This document shows positions 1 to 5,082 of a DNA stretch of 5,082 bases, one piece after another. A program made the position numbers and the translations under genes. The notes beneath the pieces are model-generated. The model made no database searches. It was not told the origin of the DNA and saw only the letters and a program-made list of their open reading frames with translations. The first letter of the stretch is position 1. Each line of letters starts with the position of its first letter. This DNA comes from Gammaproteobacteria bacterium UBA3532 (lineage in GTDB: Bacteria; Pseudomonadota; Gammaproteobacteria; Enterobacterales; UBA3532), in assembly GCA_002376965.1 (NCBI GenBank), contig DFOV01000403.1, forward strand, positions 3,041-8,122, read 5' to 3'.

Positions 1-903
1 GCGGTAACGGTGGTTTTTGTGGTGTTTACCCTGGTTGGGGCATTGGTGCTTCTGGCCCTGGTGCCCATGGTAATCGAGCAGTTTGTGATTATAAAAAATA
101 AGGTGCCAGACTACGTCGTCAGGATTAATGGCGAGTTTATTCCCTTGCTTCAGGCCAAGACAGGTCTGGATTTTTCCCAGTTTGTCGAGCAGGTCAAAGC
201 CTCTGGGTTTAGCATGGCCCAGCACCTCGGAAAGCTTAGCGTTAATGTATTAAACACCTTTTCAAAATCCAGCGCTTTTATCGCGGCCTTTGTTGGCAAC
301 TTGTTGTTAACGCCTGTGGTTACCTTCTATTTGTTGCGCGACTGGGATCTCTTTATTGCCAGACTCGAACACCTATTGCCACGCAAGTGGCATCGCACTG
401 TTGTTGATTTGGTTGAAGAGTGTGACGAGGTCATAGGGGCTTTTATTCGCGGTCAGCTACTGGTTATGTGTGCCTTGGGCATAATATATGCTCTTGGGCT
501 GCGTATGGTTGGATTAGAGTTGGGACTGCTGATTGGCTTTACCGCCGGAGTGGCTAGCATCGTGCCTTATCTTGGAACCGTGGTCGGCGTTGTTATGGCC
601 GTGGCCGCGTGGCTATTGCAAACCCAGGACCCAACGGGTCTGATATATATTGCCATTGTATTTGGTGTGGGGCAGGCCATAGAAGGAATGGTTCTCACTC
701 CTCTATTGGTCGGGGACAAAATAGGTATGCACCCGGTGGCCGTCATATTCTCTGTTTTAGCTGGGGGCCAGTTATTTGGTTTTACCGGCGTTTTGTTAGC
801 ATTGCCGGTGGCTGCTGTTATCACCGTTTGGTTACGCTATCTTTATCGCCAATACATGGACAGTGAACTATACGAAGAGCGCACTTCAGAGGGTGATGGA
901 TGA
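1..903 (+). CDS. perM: AI-2E family transporter / PerM-like permease, 5'-truncated by the window
   Basis: Polytopic inner-membrane protein of the AI-2E (PerM/TqsA/YdiK) family. Members are proposed to export small solutes or signals or to act as ion antiporters; the substrate here is unknown. The frame is open from base 1, so the GTG at 10 is probably internal. About 300 residues are present against a usual ~350, so perhaps 50 N-terminal residues are missing. Counting from that GTG, I see hydrophobic segments near residues 1-22, 89-109, 148-166, 170-203, 211-228 and 241-278, with a long soluble stretch (about 30-85) between the first two, as is typical of the family. Family signatures include RGQLLVM (147-153), VPYLG (185-189), the TPLLVGDKIGMHPVAVIF stretch (230-247) and GVLLALPVAAV (260-270). 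The tail is charged and cytoplasmic. Its TGA overlaps the hda start (ATGA), implying co-transcription and coupled translation. The family call is firm; the symbol is by family only. Confidence 0.9.
   Translation, partial: AVTVVFVVFTLVGALVLLALVPMVIEQFVIIKNKVPDYVVRINGEFIPLLQAKTGLDFSQFVEQVKASGFSMAQHLGKLSVNVLNTFSKSSAFIAAFVGNLLLTPVVTFYLLRDWDLFIARLEHLLPRKWHRTVVDLVEECDEVIGAFIRGQLLVMCALGIIYALGLRMVGLELGLLIGFTAGVASIVPYLGTVVGVVMAVAAWLLQTQDPTGLIYIAIVFGVGQAIEGMVLTPLLVGDKIGMHPVAVIFSVLAGGQLFGFTGVLLALPVAAVITVWLRYLYRQYMDSELYEERTSEGDG
888..893 (+). promoter_or_regulatory. Ribosome binding site of hda inside the permease gene
   Basis: AGAGGG lies 6 bases before the ATG at 900, within the last codons of the permease gene. 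Together with the ATGA overlap of stop and start it fixes the hda start and suggests translational coupling. The match to the anti-Shine-Dalgarno sequence is moderate. Confidence 0.6.
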
Positions 904-1619
904 ACATTGAGCAGTTGCCTTTGGCTATTCGCTTACCTGATACGACCAGTTTCACTTCTTTTTACCCCGGAGAGAACGGCGCAACATTTGAGGCGTTACG
1001 CGACTTTGTGCTTGCCAAAGGGGAGCTCCAGGCTGAGCCGCAACACCACAGCTGCTTTTACTTGTATGGCGAGCCCGGATCTGGATGCTCTCACTTGCTT
1101 CAGGCTGCTTGTCATGCCGTTTTAGAGCAACAGCAGATGGCCATGTATTTTTCGTTGCGTGATCTGGTTGCTCAGCCTCCGGCAGTCTTGGATGGCTTAG
1201 AGGCGATGCAGCTTGTTGCTCTGGATGACCTGGATGCTATCGCCGGAAACTCTGATTGGGAAATTGGTTTATTTCATTTTTACAACCGTTGTCGTGACAG
1301 TGGGGTTAAGTTGCTATTCGGGGCGAAAAAAAAGCCTCAGGACTTGTCTGTTCGACTGCCAGATCTTGTCTCTCGGTTGGCTTGGGGAGGCGTTCATGCT
1401 GTGAAAAGCTTGAGTGACAAAGATAAGCGCGAATTGCTTCAACAACGAGCGAAGGCTAGAGGCTTTGAATTATCCGATGAGGTGGTGAACTACTTGTTCA
1501 ATCGCTGTTCGCGGGCTTTACCCGAACTCATCGAAATTTTAGATAAACTTGATCGCGACTCGATCAAATTAAAACGCAAGGTCACCATTCCTTTTGTAAA
1601 GCAATCATTAGGCATATAA
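900..1619 (+). CDS. hda: Hda, DnaA regulatory inactivator (AAA+ protein)
   Basis: In E. coli, Hda bound to the DNA-loaded beta sliding clamp stimulates hydrolysis of DnaA-bound ATP (RIDA), preventing re-initiation. The 239 residues match the usual ~235-240. The N-terminal QLPLAI (5-10) fits the clamp-binding motif, corresponding to QLSLPL in E. coli Hda. One AAA+ domain follows: a Walker A-like loop GEPGSGCSH (57-65), in which Cys63 replaces the usual Lys; Walker B LVALDDLD (105-112); box VII LPDLVSRL (153-160), with Arg159 as the likely arginine finger, equivalent to Arg153 of E. coli; and a C-terminal lid with Arg205 at the sensor 2 position. The end, RKVTIPFVKQSLGI, is close to the E. coli C-terminus. 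There is no DnaA domain IV, which distinguishes it from DnaA. The start is supported by the ATGA overlap, the AGAGGG site and the clamp motif lying right at the N-terminus. It sits between a permease and a VOC gene, probably in one operon. Confidence 0.95.
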   Translation: MNIEQLPLAIRLPDTTSFTSFYPGENGATFEALRDFVLAKGELQAEPQHHSCFYLYGEPGSGCSHLLQAACHAVLEQQQMAMYFSLRDLVAQPPAVLDGLEAMQLVALDDLDAIAGNSDWEIGLFHFYNRCRDSGVKLLFGAKKKPQDLSVRLPDLVSRLAWGGVHAVKSLSDKDKRELLQQRAKARGFELSDEVVNYLFNRCSRALPELIEILDKLDRDSIKLKRKVTIPFVKQSLGI

Positions 1620-1621
1620 GC

Positions 1622-1627
1622 AAGGAG
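1622..1627 (+). promoter_or_regulatory. Strong ribosome binding site of the VOC gene
   Basis: AAGGAG lies 9 bases before the ATG at 1637, in the 17-base gap after hda. It is close to the ideal Shine-Dalgarno sequence and confirms the start. No room remains for a separate promoter between the genes, though one inside hda cannot be excluded. Confidence 0.75.
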
Positions 1628-1636
1628 TTAGAATAT

Positions 1637-1999
1637 ATGAGTAGGCACGAGAAGATAAACTATGTCGAGTTTGCCACCAAGGATCTGGAAGCAACCAAAG
1701 CGTTCTTTACTCAGGTGTTTGGCTGGACCTTTGAAGACTATGGCTCTGACTACAGTGCGTTTACTGGTCAGGGGCTTGATGGTGGCTTCTATCGAGATAA
1801 TCTGGCTTCTACTACCAAGAAAGGTGGGGCATTGATTGTCTTTTATAGCTTACGCTTGGAAATTACTAAGAAAAAAATCGAGGAAGCGGGTGGGGTAATT
1901 TGCAAGCCGGTATTCTCTTTTCCAGGCGGGCGACGTTTTCATTTTAAAGAGCCAAGCGGCAATGAGTTTGCCGTTTGGTCGGACGAGCCAGCGAGCTGA
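1637..1999 (+). CDS. VOC superfamily (glyoxalase/bleomycin resistance/dioxygenase fold) protein, substrate unknown
   Basis: Small cytoplasmic protein of 120 residues with the paired beta-alpha-beta-beta-beta layout of the vicinal oxygen chelate fold. Half one covers about 6-55: INYVEFATKDLEATKAFF, then VFGWTFEDYG and the YSAFTGQGLDGGF strands. Half two covers about 64-116: GALIVFYS, the helix to EEAGG, then FSFPGGRRFHFKEPSGNEFAVW. The ending EPSGNEFAVW is typical of the family, and its Glu110 is at a usual metal-ligand position. At the first-strand ligand position, where many VOC enzymes carry His, there is Tyr9 followed by Glu11, so metal binding and catalysis are uncertain. Members include glyoxalase I, dioxygenases and antibiotic-binding proteins; this short form is usually annotated only as a VOC family protein. 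It starts 17 bases after hda behind a strong ribosome binding site and is followed by a terminator, so it is probably the last gene of the permease-hda operon. No specific link to DnaA control is visible. Confidence 0.88.
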   Translation: MSRHEKINYVEFATKDLEATKAFFTQVFGWTFEDYGSDYSAFTGQGLDGGFYRDNLASTTKKGGALIVFYSLRLEITKKKIEEAGGVICKPVFSFPGGRRFHFKEPSGNEFAVWSDEPAS

Positions 2000-2015
2000 T
2001 ATTGAAGTAGGGTTC

Positions 2016-2029
2016 TTGAAGCGCTTCGA
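2016..2029. promoter_or_regulatory. Palindrome resembling a LacI-family operator
   Basis: The perfect 10-base palindrome GAAGCGCTTC (2018-2027) extends to 14 bases with one mismatch (a G-T pair in RNA). Its centre, AAGCGCTT, fits the AAnCGnTT core common to LacI-family operators, many of which control sugar genes. However, it sits 17 bases after the VOC stop and between the 3' ends of convergent genes, not before a promoter. It may equally be a small RNA hairpin or chance. Confidence 0.25.
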
Positions 2030-2039
2030 TTATAAAAGC

Positions 2040-2069
2040 AAAATGGCCACCGACAGGTGGCCATTTTTT
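2040..2069 (+). terminator. Intrinsic terminator, probably bidirectional
   Basis: TGGCCACC (2044-2051) pairs perfectly with GGTGGCCA (2056-2063) around a GACA loop. The stem is extended by AAAA (2040-2043) pairing with TTTT, and it is followed on the + strand by six Ts (2064-2069). This ends the permease-hda-VOC operon 41 bases after the last stop. Read on the minus strand, the stem is followed by TTTT, GC and another T-run, so it can also terminate the amylase transcript, whose stop lies about 65 bases away. Confidence 0.9.
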
Positions 2070-2087
2070 ATTGCCTCGTGGTAGAGG

Positions 2088-2147
2088 TTACTGCATTAAA
2101 ACCTACTCCATTAAAAGCTAGGGCGTGAAAGCCTATTGTGCTGTAAC
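2088..2147 (-). repeat. Degenerate 15-base tandem units at the amylase 3' end, each ending in an in-frame stop
   Basis: Four consecutive 15-base blocks (2088-2102, 2103-2117, 2118-2132, 2133-2147) share a pattern. The first two match at 12 of 15 bases; the third and fourth are more diverged. On the minus strand each block is four sense codons plus a stop in the amylase frame: the real end VTAQ-TAG, then AFTP-TAG, LLME-TAG and VLMQ-TAA. The outer pair is convincing as a direct repeat; homology of the inner blocks is inferred from phase and partial similarity. Confidence 0.5.
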
Positions 2148-5082
2148 CGTCAGTGAAGGCGTTGCGGTGTTATTCGCATCAAGCTCAAACAAAAAGTCGC
2201 CAGCGCTATCAACGCTGAAGCTAACGTCGCCACCCGTTCCAGCAGGTTCAAGCACGAAGGGTTCGCCCAACGTCAGTTGTCCACCACCTTCCAAGCCAAA
2301 GTCGTAAACTTCCCAGGTTGCATCGGCAATCTTAAATGCTTGCTCTGCTGCATCGAGGCCAATGGAAACCTGATAGATATTTTCACCTTGATAAATCAGT
2401 TGATGATCCAGGTTGGCGCTCCAGTCGCCGTTCACGCCACGCACATAAAGCTCGGCTTGGTCAAACGGGCCATCAAATGTAACAGCTCCTTGGAACAGCA
2501 CTTGATGGAAGTTTATTGTGCCGGCATCGGTTGGAACACTGTGCAGGTAGAAGTCATAAATGCCTTGAGCACTGGCAAATATGGGCAGGTTCGATGAGTC
2601 GCCTGCTGAATTGAGCCCTTGAGGACCAAATGGTCCACCAAAGTTGGTATCGGCAGCCCAGCCTTCATCAGCAAATTTATACGCGTACTCGCCCTGATTC
2701 AAAATATTGCTGGCTTTATAGGTGTGGTTACCTATGTACTCCATTTGCCATCCAGAATCGGCATTCCAGTCATTCATTGCACCGCGTACATAAATGGCAG
2801 TGGCACCAAATGGCGCAGCTGCATCCGGCGTAGTGGCCAATGTGGCGGGAGCGGAACCGCCCATGAAGTTGTCGCTGAGTGATACCTCATGACTGTTATT
2901 GACGAAAATTTCAATTTCTTCCGCTGTTGTTGGTAAGGATGCAAAAATGGTTGTTAAATCGACGAAAACAGGCATGTCGAAGCTGAAGTTGTCACCGTCC
3001 ACATCTTCAAAATAGAGGGCGAAGCCTGTGTCTTCGGCACTCAGGCCTAGTGTGACTTTGCCATCAGCCAGTGGTAACGGGCCACGAGATTCGCCGCTGC
3101 TACCGATTAACAGTGCCTGGCTTCGGTTGTTGCCGTTTTCATAGTTAACGACCACATGATCAAATACTCTGTTGTCGACACCAACACTGATGTTGTCAGC
3201 ATCTTCGGTTGTGCCATCCAAGTTATCAATGGTGGCACTGAAGGTAACATTGGTCACGGGGGCTGAGGCTAGCCTGGAATCCCAGTAGACGCGGTAAGGT
3301 GCGTTATAGTCACTGCCAAGAAATACACGATCGCCGCCGTCTTCCTGTACGTAAAAATCAACGCGGACCAAACTGTCAGCTGTTACATTGGCGACGACTT
3401 CAACATTACCGTTAACTGTTGAGGCAGCCGCTGGTGATGAAATATTTACGCCCAGTTCACTGGAGGTCGGTACCGGATCGGAAGCACGATAAATAGCAAA
3501 GCTAAGTCCGTCGAGCGTCACATCAACCACACCGGTAGCATCAGAGCTAAGGTTGCCCACATTCGCTGGATAAATGGCTTCGAAACTGGTATTTGGGGTC
3601 AAGCTGTTAACGGCTCCGCCATTGCTTGCACTATCGGTATTGAATACCACCAAGTATTCATTGGTTTCATTGGGAATGACTCGAGAAAGGGCCAACACTT
3701 TGGAATTGACGGACTGTGCCAGCTGCTGGCCGCGTCTAAGCGCTGGGTGAGCCCTATAGACCTGAGCAAATTCACGCAATCCTAAATACAGTGGGTGAGT
3801 GGGATCGAAGTTATCATTTGCTGGCGTCGCTGTGGTGCCAATCTGATTATCGTCTTGATATGCGGCTAGATCAGCCGGAAACATATCGGCACGAGCGCCT
3901 GTATCTTCGCCATCGCCGGTGAAACCTTGCTCATCGCCGTAATAGACGACGGGAACACCGCGCCCGAAATACATAAAGGCATGGGCCAACATGGAGCGCG
4001 GTAGCATTTCATCTTCACTGGCATTATCGGCTTCCAAAAAGTGACCGAAGCGTCCGACATCATGGTTACCGATAAAGTTGGTCAGATCCAAAGCGCTGCT
4101 GTCGGCATCGTTATACCAGTCGTCGCTGTTGAACAAGTCGGTTAGGCTGCTGACATTATCGCCGCCACTAAAGACGGAGCGAACCCTGCCATACATAGGA
4201 AAATCCAACACCGATGGCAGTTGCCCCGCTTTGGTAAACGAGCTGACAAAGGCGATGTCTGATTGCTCAAAAACTTCGCCAAACATCGAGAAATTGGGTT
4301 TGCCTTGTTCAACGGCATAGTTAAGGATAGCTGGTGAGAACTGCGGCCAAAAATCGAATTGCACATGGCGAGCGGTATCAATGCGGAAGCCATCGACGCC
4401 GTATTCACCTATCCATGTTTGATAGATATCGATCAGTCCTTCAATCACATCAGGCTGGGTCGTGTCGAGGTCGTCGAGGCCAAAAAAGTCACCCAAATAC
4501 GAACTTTCGCCAGCAAACGTAGAACTGCCACGGTTGTTGTAGTTGCTTAAGTCATTTAAAAACGCCGGATTCTTCACATTGGCGTTTTCTGGTGAGGTGG
4601 TCGGGGTGTAGGGTGGGAGTGACGTATCTCGGTAGTTACTTGATCCTTCCTCATAAAAAATAATGTCGGCAGTATGGTTAACCACAATATCCATATAGAC
4701 TTTCATATTGCGGGCATGGGCTTCTTGTACCAGCTCGCGATAGTCATCATTGGTACCAAAGTGAGGATCGACTTTAAGAAAATCGACTCCGCCATAACCG
4801 TGATAATCATTTTGATTCATGATAACCGGGTTGAGCCACAGCGCAGTGACGCCCATGCCTTGAATGTAATCCAACTTATCAATCACCCCGCGAAGATCGC
4901 CGCCATGAAATCCCCGGTCAGCAAAGGTATTTAGCTGAGCATTTGAAATGGTTTCTGGATCGCCATTGTCATTGCTGGTGTCGCCATTGCTGAAGCGGTC
5001 AACGAATATGAAATAAAAAATTTCGTCTTTGAGCTGGCGTGATTCAAAAGCCGCGTAGTTATCGTCCAACGGGGGTGGGATG
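2133..5082 (-). CDS. Secreted multi-domain alpha-amylase family (GH13) glycoside hydrolase, N-terminus beyond the window
   Basis: Hydrolyses alpha-1,4-glucosidic bonds of starch, glycogen or related glucans, probably outside the cytoplasm. Residues are counted from the TTG at 5069. The frame stays open upstream to the window edge (IPPP before that Leu), so this TTG is probably not the start, and the true start with an export signal lies outside. The catalytic barrel (about 14-446) has every GH13 signature: DIVVNH (127-132); GFRIDTARH (227-235) with nucleophile Asp231; GEVFE (264-268) with acid/base Glu265; and FIGNHD (332-337) with Asp337. DRFSNGDTSNDNG (24-36) resembles an N-terminal calcium site. 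Then come domain C (about 447-530), an Ig-like module (537-633), an unassigned region (634-745) and two tandem binding-type modules (753-862 and 865-978). There is no cysteine, few lysines and many Asp/Glu. Amylase, maltogenic amylase and pullulanase-like specificities cannot be separated from sequence alone. It converges on the VOC gene. Confidence 0.93.
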   Translation of the reverse strand, partial: IPPPLDDNYAAFESRQLKDEIFYFIFVDRFSNGDTSNDNGDPETISNAQLNTFADRGFHGGDLRGVIDKLDYIQGMGVTALWLNPVIMNQNDYHGYGGVDFLKVDPHFGTNDDYRELVQEAHARNMKVYMDIVVNHTADIIFYEEGSSNYRDTSLPPYTPTTSPENANVKNPAFLNDLSNYNNRGSSTFAGESSYLGDFFGLDDLDTTQPDVIEGLIDIYQTWIGEYGVDGFRIDTARHVQFDFWPQFSPAILNYAVEQGKPNFSMFGEVFEQSDIAFVSSFTKAGQLPSVLDFPMYGRVRSVFSGGDNVSSLTDLFNSDDWYNDADSSALDLTNFIGNHDVGRFGHFLEADNASEDEMLPRSMLAHAFMYFGRGVPVVYYGDEQGFTGDGEDTGARADMFPADLAAYQDDNQIGTTATPANDNFDPTHPLYLGLREFAQVYRAHPALRRGQQLAQSVNSKVLALSRVIPNETNEYLVVFNTDSASNGGAVNSLTPNTSFEAIYPANVGNLSSDATGVVDVTLDGLSFAIYRASDPVPTSSELGVNISSPAAASTVNGNVEVVANVTADSLVRVDFYVQEDGGDRVFLGSDYNAPYRVYWDSRLASAPVTNVTFSATIDNLDGTTEDADNISVGVDNRVFDHVVVNYENGNNRSQALLIGSSGESRGPLPLADGKVTLGLSAEDTGFALYFEDVDGDNFSFDMPVFVDLTTIFASLPTTAEEIEIFVNNSHEVSLSDNFMGGSAPATLATTPDAAAPFGATAIYVRGAMNDWNADSGWQMEYIGNHTYKASNILNQGEYAYKFADEGWAADTNFGGPFGPQGLNSAGDSSNLPIFASAQGIYDFYLHSVPTDAGTINFHQVLFQGAVTFDGPFDQAELYVRGVNGDWSANLDHQLIYQGENIYQVSIGLDAAEQAFKIADATWEVYDFGLEGGGQLTLGEPFVLEPAGTGGDVSFSVDSAGDFLFELDANNTATPSLTVTAQ
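2136..2813 (-). repeat. Two tandem starch-binding-type modules at the amylase C-terminus
   Basis: Module A (residues 753-862) and module B (865-978) are an internal protein duplication. YVRG at 760 and 875, DW at 767 and 882, Tyr784 and Tyr899, KxAD at 798 and 913, and Trp804 and Trp919 all keep an offset of exactly 115 residues. FG follows at 810 and 924. The 'YVRG..N.W' start and 'Y.YK.AD..W' core resemble the E-set/CBM48- or CBM20-like beta-sandwiches attached to amylases and pullulanases, so glucan binding through the Trp/Tyr residues is likely. The exact CBM family is not assigned. Similarity at the protein level only shows the duplication is old. Confidence 0.75.
2835..3170 (-). other. 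Unassigned region of the amylase between the Ig-like module and the binding modules
   Basis: Residues 634-745. I do not recognise a family. It begins with strand-like FDHVVVNYENGNNRSQALLIG, has VTLGLS and FALYFEDVDGDNFSFDMPVFVDL, and then EEIEIFVNN. A beta-rich fold is likely. The DVDGDNFSFD stretch (689-698) is Asp-rich and could bind calcium, by inference only. A diverged CBM41/pullulanase-associated domain was considered but lacks the expected tryptophans. Confidence 0.5.
3171..3461 (-). other. Bacterial Ig-like module (Big_9-like)
   Basis: Residues 537-633. The pattern VNISSPAAASTVNGNVEV, VRVDFYV, FLGSDYNAPYRVYWDS, VTFSATIDNLDGT follows the usual layout of bacterial Ig-like spacers in secreted carbohydrate enzymes: 'ISSPA...V.G.V.V', 'V.FYV', 'APY...WD', then 'A.D'. 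It probably acts as a spacer or structural arm. Confidence 0.7.
3480..3731 (-). other. GH13 domain C (all-beta)
   Basis: Residues 447-530. The segments KVLALSRVI, EYLVVFNTDS, FEAIYP and FAIYRAS alternate like the beta-sandwich that closes GH13 enzymes after the barrel. The boundary is inferred from position and strand pattern. Confidence 0.7.
3732..5030 (-). other. GH13 catalytic (beta/alpha)8 domain with inserted domain B
   Basis: Residues 14-446 of the amylase. After the first strand (DEIFYFIFVDRF) come FHGGDLRGVIDKLDYI (54-69) and GVTALWLNPV (73-82). Region I, DIVVNH, is followed by the inserted B domain (about 133-200), rich in Asn, Ser and Tyr and ending in the region V-like GLDDLD (197-202). 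Regions II, III and IV follow in order, then GVPVVYYGDE (371-380, region VII). Nucleophile Asp231, acid/base Glu265, Asp337 and the conserved Arg229, His235 and His336 are all present, so the enzyme should be active. The GH13 subfamily is not assigned here. Confidence 0.92.

Noticed and set aside
567..1404. Several overlapping open frames of 60-85 codons on both strands inside the permease and hda genes
   Set aside because: They lie entirely within well-supported genes in other frames, have low-complexity or odd composition, and lack convincing ribosome binding sites or recognisable domains.
900..1619. Full DnaA initiator or a DnaC-like helicase loader
   Set aside because: The length is 239 residues with no domain IV DNA-binding helix-turn-helix, and the N-terminal clamp motif and C-terminus match Hda.
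2088..2147. CRISPR array or attachment site at the short repeats
   Set aside because: The units are only 15 bases, contiguous, degenerate and without spacers, and no cas, integrase or tRNA gene is present.
2277..2882. Plus-strand open frames of 67-106 codons opposite the amylase C-terminal modules
   Set aside because: They are antisense to a frame with clear duplicated domains; their translations look like no known protein and follow from the codon bias of the real gene.
2835..3170. CBM41/pullulanase-associated domain
   Set aside because: The beginning (VVNYENGNN) is faintly similar, but the tryptophans expected in the ligand site of CBM41 are absent from the whole segment.
4142..4934. Open frames of 60-90 codons, on both strands, across the GH13 catalytic domain
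   Set aside because: The catalytic motifs fix the true frame; the others are by-products with no domain or start signal.

Overview
The window comes from a bacterial chromosome, most likely a marine or halotolerant gammaproteobacterium; Cellvibrionales- or Alteromonadales-like relatives are my best guess. This rests on the Hda protein, which is characteristic of Gammaproteobacteria and resembles the Escherichia coli and Pseudomonas proteins along its length. It also rests on the AI-2E permease-hda neighbourhood and on a large, acidic, lysine-poor secreted amylase. The genus cannot be fixed from this sequence alone.

Left half (1-1999, + strand): three genes read in one direction and probably form one transcription unit. 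The first is the C-terminal ~300 residues of an AI-2E/PerM-type membrane protein whose start lies before the window. It overlaps hda by the 4-base ATGA junction. Hda is the DnaA-related AAA+ protein that, with the DNA-loaded sliding clamp, switches off the initiator DnaA after replication has started. Seventeen bases later, behind a good AAGGAG ribosome binding site, is a small VOC-superfamily (glyoxalase/dioxygenase fold) protein of unknown substrate.

Centre (2000-2132): a convergent intergenic stretch. It holds a LacI-operator-like palindrome, a strong GC-rich hairpin with a T-run that can terminate from both sides, and degenerate 15-base tandem units that run into the end of the right-hand gene. 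Read on the minus strand, each unit ends in an in-frame stop.

Right half (2133-5082, - strand): one very long gene for a modular extracellular alpha-amylase-family (GH13) enzyme. Its N-terminus, presumably including the export signal, lies beyond the right edge. All GH13 catalytic residues are present. The catalytic part is followed by a domain C, an Ig-like module, an unassigned ~110-residue region, and two tandem copies of a probable carbohydrate-binding module.

The left operon is housekeeping (replication control plus a permease) and the right gene is for polysaccharide use. Nothing links them functionally beyond adjacency. I found no RNA gene, insertion sequence, CRISPR array or defence system. 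The most interesting parts are the C-terminal architecture of the amylase and the repeats around its stop codon.
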